64,000 nucleotides of DNA from Tepidamorphus sp. (lineage in GTDB: Bacteria; Pseudomonadota; Alphaproteobacteria; Rhizobiales; Tepidamorphaceae): the NCBI GenBank assembly GCA_028280885.1, contig JANQKY010000016.1, positions 109,137-173,136 of the forward strand. Direction: 5' to 3'. Shown in pieces: positions 54,904 through 64,000 of this stretch (the first letter of the stretch is position 1; each line of letters starts with the position of its first letter). The position numbers and the translations under genes were made by a program. The notes beneath the pieces are model-generated. The model saw only the letters and a program-made list of their open reading frames with translations, had not been told where the DNA came from and searched no databases.

Positions 54904-55422
54904 GGTCGCTGCCTGGAGGAATGCGCTGGTGCCCGGTCCAGCGGAAACGGGTTTTGGCTTACGACCCGGCCACACGCCCGGACGTCACCAGTTCTGTTTT
55001 CCTCGATGGAAGCGGTGTCTTGGTACCGCCAGCCAATCACTCTTACTGTCATTGCCGGGCTTGTCCCGGCAATCCATGACCACAGATGCCAGCGAGGTGT
55101 TCATGGATGCCCGGAACAAGTCCGGGCATGACATCCGAGAGGGTGGCCAGGCTGAAATCAAAGAGCCCCGTCCCCGCTAAACCGGACAGTAGTGGAACAC
55201 GTCCCGGCAATGACAGCGGAGGGGTGGCGGCGGGGCGCCGACCTCTCTCTCGTCATCCCGGAAATCGCGATAGCGATTATCCGGGATCGGAGAGCCCGGG
55301 CGGTTCGGCGTTCCCTCGGCCTCGACACGGACTCCCCGATCCCGGCTCGGCCTAACAGCCGTCGGAGATGACGAAGGAAAGGAGACGCCCACATTGCCGG
55401 CGCCTCCACACAACGGCGGACC
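54904..55422. other. Gene-free stretch with dispersed repeat copies
   Basis: These 519 bases hold no supported gene. The segments at 54980-55020 and 55129-55189 resemble sequences at 62329-62369 and 62845-62904 respectively, and TTGCCGGG/CCCGGCAA and CCCGG/CCGGG inverted arms are common. The motif TCCCCGCTAAACCGGACAG at 55171-55189 is a variant of the dispersed element also seen at 37251-37270 (reverse). Confidence 0.6.
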
Positions 55423-57021
55423 TCAGGCGATCAGCTTGTAGGCCGGCAGGGTCAGGAACTCCTCGAAATCGGCGGCCATCGACATGTCGCGGAACAGCGT
55501 GACGGCCTCCTCGAAGCGGCCGGCGTCATAGACCGCCGGCGTCAGTTCCGCGCGAACGCCCGCCATTTCGTCGGCCAGCGTCTGCGTGAACAGGTCCCGC
55601 GTCACCGTGCGGCCATCCTCCAGCGTTGCGCCATGGCGCAGTTGCTGCCAGATCTGCGAGCGGCTGATTTCCGCCGTCGCCGCGTCCTCCATCAGGTTGT
55701 AGAGTGGCACCGCGCCACGGCCGCGCAGCCAGGCCTCGGTATACTGCACGCCGACGCGGATATTCTCGCGCAGGCCCGCTTCCGTCCGCGTGCCCTCATG
55801 CACCTTCAACAGGTCGGCCTGGCCGATCTCAACATCGGTGCGGAGGTTATCGAGCTGGTTCCGCCCCGGCATCAGCCGGTCGAACACCTCCATCGCCACC
55901 GGCACCAGATCGGGATGGGCGACCCAGGTGCCGTCATGGCCGTCGCCGGCCTCGCGTTCCTTGTCCGCCTTGACCTTGGCAAGCGCGATCGTATTGGCTT
56001 CCGGGTCGCGGCGGTTGGGGATCTGGGCCGCCATGCCGCCCATGGCGAAGGCGCCGCGCCGGTGGCAGGTGCGGATCAGCAGCAGCGAATAAGCGCGCAG
56101 GAAGGCCTCGCCCATCACCACTTTTCCACGATCCGGCAGCAGGAAGTCCGGATTGTTGCGCAGCCGCTTGATGAACGAGAAGATATAGTCCCAGCGGCCG
56201 CAGTTCAGGCCGACGATATGGTCCTTCATCTCGAACAAAATCTCGTCCATCTCGAAGGCGGCGGGCAGCGTCTCGATCAGGATCGTCGCCTTGATCGTGC
56301 CGACCGGCAGGCCGAGCCGGTCCTGCGCCTGGACGAAGACATCGTTCCACAGCCGCGCTTCCAGGTGGCTTTCGAGCTTGGGCAGGTAGAAGTAAGGGCC
56401 GGCGCCGGCGGCGAGCGACGCCCTGGCGTTGTGGAACACATAGAGCCCGAAATCGAACAGGCCGCCGGAGATCGGCTCGCCGTCGACCAGCATGTGGTCC
56501 TCGGGCAGGTGCCAGCCGCGCGGCCGCACCAGCAGAACGGCCGGGTCGGCTTTCAGCGCATAGGCCTTGCCGCTATCGGGGTCGGTGAAGTCGATGGTGC
56601 CGTTCCAGCGGTCCTTCAGGTTGATCTGGCCCTCGACCTGGTTCCGCCAGGTCGGCGCGGTGGCGTCCTCGAAATCGGCCATGAACACCCTGGCGCCGGA
56701 ATTCAGCGCGTTGATCACCATCTTGCGGTCGACCGGGCCGGTGATCTCGACCCGGCGGTCCATGAGCGGCTCGGGGATCGGCGTGACCCGCCAGTCGCCC
56801 TCGCGGATGTGGCGGGTGTCTTCGAGGAAGTCGGGCAGCTCGCCGGCATCGAACCGCGCCTGCCGCACGTCGCGCAGGGCCAGCAACTCCTTGCGCCGCT
56901 GGTTGAAGCTGCGATGCAGATCGGCGACGAAGGCGAGCGCCTCGTCGGTCAGAACCTCGTCATAGCGCGCGGCCATCGGTCCGGTGATCGAGACGCCGGC
57001 AACTTTCGGCGATGACGTCAT
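55423..57021 (-). CDS. aceB: Malate synthase A
   Basis: The 532-residue enzyme has the family start GVSITGPMAARYDEVLTDEALAF, ATAPTWRNQVEGQINLKDRW, GTIKATILIETLPAAFEMDEI and the signature GLNCGRWDYIFSFIKRLRNN. A conserved GMAAQIPN segment follows. It condenses glyoxylate and acetyl-CoA in the glyoxylate shunt. Length matches the A form. Divergent from a LysR gene with a strong operator-like palindrome between them. Confidence 0.93.
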   Translation of the reverse strand: MTSSPKVAGVSITGPMAARYDEVLTDEALAFVADLHRSFNQRRKELLALRDVRQARFDAGELPDFLEDTRHIREGDWRVTPIPEPLMDRRVEITGPVDRKMVINALNSGARVFMADFEDATAPTWRNQVEGQINLKDRWNGTIDFTDPDSGKAYALKADPAVLLVRPRGWHLPEDHMLVDGEPISGGLFDFGLYVFHNARASLAAGAGPYFYLPKLESHLEARLWNDVFVQAQDRLGLPVGTIKATILIETLPAAFEMDEILFEMKDHIVGLNCGRWDYIFSFIKRLRNNPDFLLPDRGKVVMGEAFLRAYSLLLIRTCHRRGAFAMGGMAAQIPNRRDPEANTIALAKVKADKEREAGDGHDGTWVAHPDLVPVAMEVFDRLMPGRNQLDNLRTDVEIGQADLLKVHEGTRTEAGLRENIRVGVQYTEAWLRGRGAVPLYNLMEDAATAEISRSQIWQQLRHGATLEDGRTVTRDLFTQTLADEMAGVRAELTPAVYDAGRFEEAVTLFRDMSMAADFEEFLTLPAYKLIA

Positions 57022-57120
57022 GGCTTGCCTCCCGGGTGTATTCGGTTGATCGGGTCAGATTTCGGCGGGAGTGTCTCATATGGCCCAGTTTTGACAACCA
57101 GGCATAAGAAACGCACTCTT

Positions 57121-57140
57121 TTTCCAAATTGGAAACAATC
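57121..57140. promoter_or_regulatory. Secondary operator-like half-site near aceB
   Basis: TTTCCAAATTGGAAA (57121-57135) is a palindrome about a central base, running into GGAAACAATC (57131-57140), the same half-site as the main repeat at 57190-57215. Two LysR-type sites 50-60 bases apart in a divergent promoter is a common layout. Confidence 0.45.
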
Positions 57141-57189
57141 CAGCCGGCAGCCCCCTTGCCCTGGCGGACGCTCTCATCTTATTCTCTGA

Positions 57190-57215
57190 GGAAACAATCG
57201 ATACGGATTGTTTCC
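57190..57215. promoter_or_regulatory. Perfect 10-bp inverted repeat, LysR operator candidate
   Basis: GGAAACAATC (57190-57199) and GATTGTTTCC (57206-57215) flank a six-base spacer, 26 bases upstream of the LysR gene and on the far side of the aceB promoter. A third copy of the half-site is at 57131-57140. This is the clearest regulatory dyad in the window. Confidence 0.6.
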
Positions 57216-57240
57216 ATAATAGCGCATATGGGAAGGCGGA

Positions 57241-58155
57241 ATGACCGATCTGACGGATATGGAGATCTTCGCCCGGGTCGTGACCGCCGGCACGATGTCG
57301 GCGGCCGGGCGCGAGCTGAGCCTGTCGCCGGCCGTCATTTCCAAGCGCATCCGCCGGCTCGAGGAGCGGCTCGGCGCCCGGCTCCTGCAGCGCACGACGC
57401 GGCAGATCGCGCTGACCGAGGACGGCCAGGGCTATTACGAACGCGTCGTCGGCATCCTTGCCTCCATCGAGGAGGCGGAGGCCTTCGTTGCCCGCCGCAA
57501 TGCCGAACCGCGCGGCCGGCTCAAGCTGGCCGCCCCCACCTCGTTCGGCCGCCTGCATATCGCGCCGCATCTTGGCCGGTTTTCCGAACGCTTTCCGGAA
57601 GTGACGCTCACCCTGATGCTGAGCGACCATTTCGTCGATATCGTCGGCGACGGTTTCGATCTGGCCATCCGCATCGCGGTGCTCGAGAACTCGACGCTGA
57701 TCGCCCGGCGGCTTGCCCCCAACCACCGGGTCATCTGCGCGTCGCCGGCCTATCTGGAGCGCTGCGGGACGCCCGACAGCCTGGCCGCGCTGGCCGACCA
57801 CAGCTGCCTGTTCGCCACCCATCAGGACGTCTGGCAGCTCGAGGGCCCGGACGGGCCGACCTCGATGCGCGTGACCGGGCCGCTGCAGACCAATTCCAGC
57901 GAGGTCGTGCGCGAGGCGGTGATCGCCGGGCTGGGGATCGCCCTGCGCTCGACCTGGGATGTCGGGCCGGCGCTGCAGAACGGCGAGTTGCGGATCGTGC
58001 TGCCGCACTATCGCGAATCGAGCCGGCTCGCCGTCTACGCGGTCTATCCCAGCCGCCACTTCCTGCCGGCCCGCGTGCGGGTCTTCATCGACTTCCTCGC
58101 CGATCTCTACGGGCCGATGCCCTATTGGGATGCGGGCCTCGAACTGGGGGCCTGA
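57241..58155 (+). CDS. LysR-family transcriptional regulator
   Basis: The 304-residue protein has an N-terminal HTH (FARVVTAGTMSAAGRELSLS, then PAVISKRIRRLEERLGARL) and a LysR effector domain. It is divergent from aceB over 219 bases that contain the dyad. Regulation of aceB and itself is probable by position; the effector is unknown. Confidence 0.88.
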   Translation: MTDLTDMEIFARVVTAGTMSAAGRELSLSPAVISKRIRRLEERLGARLLQRTTRQIALTEDGQGYYERVVGILASIEEAEAFVARRNAEPRGRLKLAAPTSFGRLHIAPHLGRFSERFPEVTLTLMLSDHFVDIVGDGFDLAIRIAVLENSTLIARRLAPNHRVICASPAYLERCGTPDSLAALADHSCLFATHQDVWQLEGPDGPTSMRVTGPLQTNSSEVVREAVIAGLGIALRSTWDVGPALQNGELRIVLPHYRESSRLAVYAVYPSRHFLPARVRVFIDFLADLYGPMPYWDAGLELGA

Positions 58156-58219
58156 TCGGGGCGCCCGAGCGCCGCCCGTGGCAACCGCCATGTTGCGGGA
58201 GCGGCGGGATATCGATTAG

Positions 58220-58690
58220 ATGGATAGTCCTGGTTCGGGGCCACTCAATCGCGGTCATCTCGACGTGCAACGTATCGGACTATCCCTCCTGGCCGTTTCG
58301 ATGGCGGCCGCGATCCTGGCAAGCGGGCCGGTGCGCGCGGACGGCAATCCGCGCAAGGGCGCGGCCCTGTTCCTGACCTGCAACGCCTGCCATCAGGTCG
58401 GCGTCGGCGCCCGCAACGCCGTCGGGCCGATCCTCAACGACATCGTCGGCCGCCGCGCCGCGACCCGCAACGGCTATGCCTATTCGCCCGGCATGCAGGA
58501 AGCCGGCGCGGAGGGCCTGCGCTGGACCGACAAGACGCTCAGCGGCTATCTCGAGAACCCGCGCGCCTATCTGCGCGGCACCCGCATGGCCTTCGCCGGC
58601 CTGCCCGATCCGCAGGACCGGCAGGATCTGATCGCCTATCTGAAGACCCTGAAATTCGACAACGCCGCCGAAACCCGTGATCTGCGGTGA
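58220..58690 (+). CDS. Class I cytochrome c (c2 type)
   Basis: The 156-residue precursor has the heme motif Cys54-x-x-Cys57-His58 (CNACH) and the Met123 axial ligand in GTRMAF. A c2-like fold follows (GPILNDIVGRRAA, GYLENPRAYLRG, DLIAYLKTL). The signal peptide is best read from the GTG at 58265 (VQRIGLSLLAVSMAAAI); the ATG at 58220 adds a polar tail, so the true start may be 58265. Electron carrier in the periplasm. Confidence 0.82.
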   Translation: MDSPGSGPLNRGHLDVQRIGLSLLAVSMAAAILASGPVRADGNPRKGAALFLTCNACHQVGVGARNAVGPILNDIVGRRAATRNGYAYSPGMQEAGAEGLRWTDKTLSGYLENPRAYLRGTRMAFAGLPDPQDRQDLIAYLKTLKFDNAAETRDLR

Positions 58691-58945
58691 AGGGAGTGAG
58701 GCACGGTCCGCGATAGCGGACGAAATGCGGAAGCATTTCGAGTGCCGAACGCGCGAGGCGAAGCCGCCGAGCGCCGAGCGGCGGTTGCGCGAGCACGGGA
58801 CCAGTTTGGAGTGCCGAAGGTGCAAGCCCCCGGTCGAGCGCCGGATATCGCTTAAGCCGGCTCGATACCGGCCAAGGACAACCCGCCAACATCAAGCGCA
58901 GGAAAGACGGTCGCAAATGTCATTTCGGCCTGCTACAAGCCCAAA

Positions 58946-60175
58946 ATGTCGGCCGGCGTGCGGCGAATCGATCGCCTGTCCGATCCCGATCGCCTGAAAA
59001 CCGGTAGCACCGCCAGTCCGTCCATGTTCCCGCCCGCCGAAATGACCCCCGCCATCGAGGCCCTGCTGGCGCTGTTCGCCGAGCGCGGCCTGAAACGCGC
59101 CGAGCCGGCGATCCTGCAGCCCGCCTCGGTCTTTCTCGACCTGTCCGGCGAGGATATCCGCCGCCGACTCTATCTGGTCCAGGACCCCGCCGGCCGGGAA
59201 TTGTGCCTGCGGCCCGACTACACGATTCCGGTGAGCCGGGCGCATCTTGGCGGTCGTGCCGGCCCGCCCGCCGCCAACCGGCCGGCCGGCTACTCCTATC
59301 TCGGCCCGGTGTTCCGCGACCGGCCGGGGCAATCGGCGCCCGGCGAGTTCCTCCAGGCCGGCGTCGAACTCTATGGCATCGAGGATCGCGACCATGCCGA
59401 CGCGGAAGTGGTCGCCCTGTCGCTCGACGCCGTCAAGCGCTTCGGCCTGTCGATGCCGGAGATGCGGCTCGGCGATCCAAGCCTGTTCATGGCATTCGTC
59501 ACCGCGCTCGACCTGCCCGAGCCCTGGCCGCGCCGCCTGCGCGGGGCGTTCGGCAGGCCGGGCGGGCTCGCCGAGGCGCTGAAGGCGCCCGCCTCGACCG
59601 AGGCCGATGGCCGCGGCGCGTTCCTGGCGAACCTCGCCCGCCAGGATCCGGCCGCCGCCCGCGCCGCCGTGGAGGACATGATGGCGGTCGCCGGCATCGC
59701 CCCGGTGGGCGGCCGCAGCCCGCAGGAGATCGCCGAACGGATGATCGAAAAGGCCCAGCTCGCCGCCGATGGCGGGCTCGACGAGCGGGCCCGGGCGATC
59801 CTGACGCGGGCGGCCGCCGTCTCGGGCGATCCGGAGGACGCGCTGAAGCGCTTCACCGACCTTGCCGCCGAAGCCGGCCTCGACATCGAGCAGGCGCTGG
59901 TCGCCTTCGCCCGCCGCATGCTGACCATGGGCGAGCGCGGCGTTCCGCTCGACCGGATCACCTTCGTCGCCGATTTCGGCCGCAGGCTCGACTATTACAC
60001 CGGCTTCGTCTTCGAGATGTTCGACCCGCTCAATCGCGAGCGCGGCCAGGTCGTCGGCGGCGGCCGCTATGACGGCCTTCTGTCCAGGCTCGGCGCGCCG
60101 GAGCCGATCCCCGCCGTCGGCTGCGCCATCTGGATCGACCGCCTTGCCCCGGGACAGATTCGAGGAGGGGTGTGA
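58946..60175 (+). CDS. hisZ: ATP phosphoribosyltransferase regulatory subunit
   Basis: The 409-residue HisRS-like protein has [49 protein letters not shown], a [12 protein letters not shown] motif and [18 protein letters not shown]. It lacks tRNA-synthesis function in this family and serves as the allosteric subunit of HisG. The N-terminus before MTPAIEALL is longer than in relatives; ATG 59024 is an alternative start. One base overlaps hisG. Confidence 0.88.
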   Translation: MSAGVRRIDRLSDPDRLKTGSTASPSMFPPAEMTPAIEALLALFAERGLKRAEPAILQPASVFLDLSGEDIRRRLYLVQDPAGRELCLRPDYTIPVSRAHLGGRAGPPAANRPAGYSYLGPVFRDRPGQSAPGEFLQAGVELYGIEDRDHADAEVVALSLDAVKRFGLSMPEMRLGDPSLFMAFVTALDLPEPWPRRLRGAFGRPGGLAEALKAPASTEADGRGAFLANLARQDPAAARAAVEDMMAVAGIAPVGGRSPQEIAERMIEKAQLAADGGLDERARAILTRAAAVSGDPEDALKRFTDLAAEAGLDIEQALVAFARRMLTMGERGVPLDRITFVADFGRRLDYYTGFVFEMFDPLNRERGQVVGGGRYDGLLSRLGAPEPIPAVGCAIWIDRLAPGQIRGGV

Positions 60176-61200
60176 TGAGCGGCCCGCTATTGGTCGCCGT
60201 GCCCTCGAAGGGACGGCTGCAGGAAAACGCCGACGCCTTCTTCGCCCGCGCCGGCCTGAAGATCGCGCGCTCGCGCGGCAGCCGCGACTATCGCGGCCGG
60301 TTCGCCGGCGTCGACGGTGTCGAGGTGCTGTTTTTGTCGGCCTCGGAGATCACCCGCGAGATCGCCGCGGGTGCGGTCCATCTGGGCATCACCGGCGAGG
60401 ATCTCGTCCGCGAGACGATTCCCGATGCCGGCGAGAGCGTCGAACCGGTGCTGCCGCTCGGCTTCGGCCAGGCCAATGTGGTCGTCGCGGTGCCGCAGAT
60501 GTGGATCGATGTGCGCACCATGGCCGACCTCGACGACGTGGCCCAGGGCTTTCACGCCCGCCATGGCCGCCGGCTGCGCGTCGCGACCAAATACGTCAAT
60601 CTCACCCGCGCCTTCTTCGCCGACCACGCGATCGGCGACTACCTGATCGTCGAGAGCCTCGGCGCCACGGAAGGAACGCCCGCCTCGGGCGCTGCCGACC
60701 TGATCGTCGACATCACCACGACGGGCGCGACGCTCACCGCGAACGCGCTGAAGGTTCTCGATGACGGCATCATCCTGAAGAGCGAGGCCAACCTGATCGC
60801 AGCATTGCGGGCCGGCTGGTCGCAGGACCAGCGCGCCGCGCTCAACGTGGTGCTCGACCGGATCGCCGCGCAGGTCCGCGCCGGCCTGGTGCGCGAGGTG
60901 CGCGCGAGCGTTCCCTCCGGCGCCCAGGCGCTCTGCGAGGAGGCGGCCTCGCGCTTCGGCTGCGCGGCTCCGTTCGGGACGGATACCGGGGGCATGCTGG
61001 TGCTGCACTGTCCGGAAAAGGCGTTGTACGGGCTCATCGACTTCCTGCGCGCGCGCGATGCCCAGACGGTGACCGCGAGCGGCCTCGACTATGTCTACCA
61101 GGCGCAGAACCCGCTGCTCGACCGGGTATTGCGGCGCCTGCCCCCACCTCCGGCCTCGGCGCAACAGGGCCCGGTTGCCGGCCCTATTTCCACATCTTGA
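60175..61200 (+). CDS. hisG: ATP phosphoribosyltransferase catalytic subunit
   Basis: The 341-residue protein starts [20 protein letters not shown] with [29 protein letters not shown] and the PRPP-site segment [17 protein letters not shown]. It makes the first committed step of histidine synthesis. At 341 residues it is longer than the short HisG usually paired with HisZ (about 230), with roughly 110 extra C-terminal residues. The ATG at 60175 follows GAGGAGGGG and overlaps the hisZ stop (TGATG). Confidence 0.9.
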   Translation: MSGPLLVAVPSKGRLQENADAFFARAGLKIARSRGSRDYRGRFAGVDGVEVLFLSASEITREIAAGAVHLGITGEDLVRETIPDAGESVEPVLPLGFGQANVVVAVPQMWIDVRTMADLDDVAQGFHARHGRRLRVATKYVNLTRAFFADHAIGDYLIVESLGATEGTPASGAADLIVDITTTGATLTANALKVLDDGIILKSEANLIAALRAGWSQDQRAALNVVLDRIAAQVRAGLVREVRASVPSGAQALCEEAASRFGCAAPFGTDTGGMLVLHCPEKALYGLIDFLRARDAQTVTASGLDYVYQAQNPLLDRVLRRLPPPPASAQQGPVAGPISTS

Positions 61201-61996
61201 CCTGCAGGGCGGCATAGGCGCCCTCGTCGTCGGGATCGACCGCGATGCCGCCGCCGAACTTGACCATCAGGGCCGGCGTGGGCGCATAGACGCCGAGCAG
61301 GCCGTAGCGCTGCTGGTCGTAGCCCGGCTCGCCGAAGGCGACGAATTCCGGCTCGATGGCGAACAGTTCGCTCACCGGAGCGGTCACCGCGACGCGCGCC
61401 ACATAGGTTTCTGCCGCAGAAGTATAGGTCCCCGACGCGTTAAGGAACCAGCCCGCGGCCGGCTGGACCCAGCCTTCCACCAGCACCTTGCCGCCGAACC
61501 GGGTTCCCTGGCGCGGCTTGCCGGGATCATAGGGATCGGTGTCCTGGTATTGCAGGGCCGGTCCGCCAAAGACCGCGACGGCGGCCGTCGGGCTCATCCA
61601 CTCGAAGCCGGCCATCAGCGTGTCGGTCGCGAGCAGGCCGATAATCTCGCGGCTGCCGGCGCGATAATCGAACAGGCCGATATTGCCCTCGTAGCGCAGG
61701 CGGAACCCGGATTGATGCAGCGTTTCGAACGGCGCCCAGACCAATCCGGCATGGCCGAAAAAGGATCGCTCGGCGGCGTCGAGCCCGAAGAAGAGATGCC
61801 AGCGCGGCGATTGCGACAGCGTCGCGGGTGGCGGGGCGCCCCCGGGTTGAGCATATGGGGCTTGAGCATATGGGGTTTGAGCATCGGGAGGTTGGGCTTG
61901 CGCATGATGGGGGAAAATCGGAGCGATGACCGTGGCCAGAGCCAGTCCGCATGCGACGGCACCCAGCGACCATGGGCCGGCCCGCCCCTCAGCCAT
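61184..61996 (-). CDS. bcsS: Cellulose biosynthesis protein BcsS
   Basis: The 270-residue precursor has a signal peptide (to AQA, near residue 34), a proline/glutamine-rich repeat linker (two YAQ units), then a beta-barrel-like domain: [36 protein letters not shown] and a C-terminal [12 protein letters not shown]. BcsS belongs to alphaproteobacterial cellulose-secretion systems, and its role is not fully known. No other bcs gene is in the window. Its 3' end overlaps hisG's 3' end by 17 bases. Confidence 0.82.
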   Translation of the reverse strand: MAEGRAGPWSLGAVACGLALATVIAPIFPHHAQAQPPDAQTPYAQAPYAQPGGAPPPATLSQSPRWHLFFGLDAAERSFFGHAGLVWAPFETLHQSGFRLRYEGNIGLFDYRAGSREIIGLLATDTLMAGFEWMSPTAAVAVFGGPALQYQDTDPYDPGKPRQGTRFGGKVLVEGWVQPAAGWFLNASGTYTSAAETYVARVAVTAPVSELFAIEPEFVAFGEPGYDQQRYGLLGVYAPTPALMVKFGGGIAVDPDDEGAYAALQVKMWK

Positions 61997-62533
61997 GCGC
62001 TCCGCCCCCCCAACCAGGCGGGCCAGCCGTCAGCGCATGTCACACAAAACTCCATACGCATGGCAAACGCCATCGTTTCTTTCCCAGCTCACCCGGCTGA
62101 AAAGCTAAGACCTTTGTTAAACTTTCAGCAATAAAAAACCGCTTCCGATGTCCTTACGCTAGGGAATAATCGAATATTATCGCTCTTTAATTGAATTATT
62201 TCAGTCAAAACAACCTTAGAGGGCATCTCGCTGCCGCTGTTATGAAATGCCTCGTGCGGACTATTTCTGTCCGGTTTCGTTTCGGCAAACGACGGTGGCG
62301 GGACATCGACTCACTCTACTATCGACTCGGACGTCATCGCCTCTGTTTTCCTCAACGGAAGCGGTGTCTGGGGAAGCGATGTCTGGGGAAGCGGTGTCCG
62401 CCATCGCCCGCCATTCACCCTTCGTGTCGTTGCCGGACTTGTTCCACCGCTGTCCGGTTTGGTGGAGCTCAGGTCTATTATTGCCGGGGCGTGGGACACA
62501 CCTGCGCGCGGGATTCCTTGCGCGGCCGCGGCT

Positions 62534-62745
62534 CCCTCACCCCGGCCCTTCGGGCCGACCCTCTCCCGCCAAGGGGGAGAGGGAAAGAGCGCGCTGCACG
62601 GATCGGGTAAGTAGGCACCAACTTCATTTGCCGCATCGGCGTTTTCTGTCCGCCGACGGTAGCGTCCGCCGCACGGCCCATCAGATGCACTCGCACCCTC
62701 TCCCCCCTGGCGGGAGAGGGTCGGTCCGAAGGACCGGGGTGAGGG
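62534..62745. repeat. Near-perfect 50-bp inverted repeat element
   Basis: Arms at 62534-62583 and 62696-62745 match as reverse complements with only a few differences. Each arm contains CCCTCACCCCGG, a GGCCCTTCGGGCC-type sub-palindrome and CCCTCTCCCGCC. The layout resembles the 37.3-kb element, and both may belong to one palindromic family. Confidence 0.75.
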
Positions 62746-62933
62746 CGCGTGGCACGGCCGCGTGTCGTACCAGTTCTCCGGGATGACGCGGGAGACGTGG
62801 TGGCCCAAACGCTCATCCCTGCCGTTGCCCGACCAGGCCGGAGATGACATCCGAAGGGGCGGCCAGGCTGAAACCCAAAGCCGCGTCCCCGCTGAACCGG
62901 ACAGGTGTGCGTGCAGACCGGTCCCGAAACGAC

Positions 62934-62957
62934 AGGAACCGGCCGAAGCCGGTTCCT
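62934..62957 (-). terminator. Perfect 10-bp hairpin downstream of groEL
   Basis: AGGAACCGGC (62934-62943) and GCCGGTTCCT (62948-62957) pair around CGAA. The following minus-strand sequence is only mildly T-rich. Likely a termination or stability hairpin of the groEL transcript. Confidence 0.5.
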
Positions 62958-62983
62958 GCGCATTTGATGGAGGGCGGATTTAT

Positions 62984-63034
62984 GGACTTCCCTGGAAGTC
63001 CATGCCGCCACCGGAACCGGGCCTGCCCGGTTCC
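62984..63034 (-). terminator. Two tandem hairpins near the groEL 3' end
   Basis: GGACTTCC/GGAAGTCC (62984-63001, two-base loop) and GGAACCGGGC/GCCCGGTTCC (63013-63034, two-base loop) are perfect stems. The first repeats the sequence at the groEL stop (63059-63076), so the groEL tail seems to have been duplicated here. Confidence 0.5.
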
Positions 63035-63066
63035 AGCACCTTGGAGAATGGGCGTACCGGACTTCC

Positions 63067-64000
<934 letters not shown>

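Larger units (their letters stand above)
61997..63066. other. 1.07-kb gap with repeats between bcsS and groEL
   Basis: No supported gene is present. The left part is AT-rich (about 62090-62220). The rest holds a near-perfect 50-bp inverted repeat, copies of dispersed intergenic motifs, and hairpins downstream of groEL (listed separately). Short open frames here are repeats and noise. Confidence 0.6.

Noticed and set aside
55633..57015. A 460-codon frame antisense to malate synthase
   Set aside because: Composition is that of an antisense frame in high-GC DNA, and malate synthase is complete on the other strand.
62247..62786. A 179-codon frame between bcsS and groEL
   Set aside because: It is made of repeat-element sequence, with proline- and arginine-rich noise and no family.

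Overview
The window is high-GC alphaproteobacterial chromosome, most likely order Hyphomicrobiales (Rhizobiales); I cannot name a genus. The grounds are the HisZ-HisG pair, the BcsS-type cellulose protein, a DUF1127 small protein, a Rhizobiales-style palindromic intergenic repeat near 30.9 kb, the Host_attach protein and the GGM-rich GroEL tail. No rRNA, tRNA, CRISPR array, insertion sequence or prophage was seen.

0-6.5 kb: two tandem amino-acid-synthesis family genes face a striking array of nine small exported-protein genes on the minus strand. The nine are paralogous and fall into three subtypes (B1, B2, A). In transcription order they read B1-B2-A three times, so the array is three tandem copies of a three-gene module. 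Two more members (A then B) lie at 17.9-18.9 kb on the plus strand. Each has a signal peptide, a Cys near residue 43, a central GGD-x-x-x-G-[YFH] segment, a second Cys about 95-110 residues later, and a C-terminal P-x-x-YPY motif. I recognise no known family for them; this is the strongest candidate for an undescribed system.

7-17.7 kb: a tightly overlapping plus-strand operon encodes a polyamine-type ABC importer, a cysteine hydrolase, an MGH1/GH63-like glycosidase, a nucleoside hydrolase, a ribokinase, a class V aminotransferase-fold enzyme and an arginase-family ureohydrolase. It looks like uptake and dismantling of a glycosylated or nucleoside-like, nitrogen-rich solute.

18.9-30 kb: a minus-strand operon (FAD amino-acid oxidase, TRAP transporter DctMPQ, M81/MlrC metallopeptidase, alpha/beta hydrolase, ornithine-cyclodeaminase family) lies divergent to an XRE-cupin regulator, an enolase-superfamily enzyme and a proline-racemase-family enzyme. 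Together they suggest catabolism of proline, hydroxyproline or betaine-like amino acids.

30-64 kb: mainly core and household genes with some accessory ones. They include a DUF1127 gene with a structured leader, xseA, purD, a fluoroacetate-dehalogenase-type hydrolase, a kinase-like protein, a patatin, an EthD protein, an ArsR-permease pair, a spermidine-synthase-like protein, a Host_attach protein, a universal stress protein, an acyl-CoA synthetase/GNAT fusion, a collagen-like exported protein, a TSUP permease, a ThDP enzyme, an APH-ATPase fusion, MliC, hydroxypyruvate isomerase, Lrp with hppD, clpS, an SDR, malate synthase with a LysR regulator, cytochrome c, hisZ-hisG, bcsS and the 3' part of groEL. 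Gene-free stretches near 37.3, 55 and 62.5 kb carry dispersed and inverted repeats.
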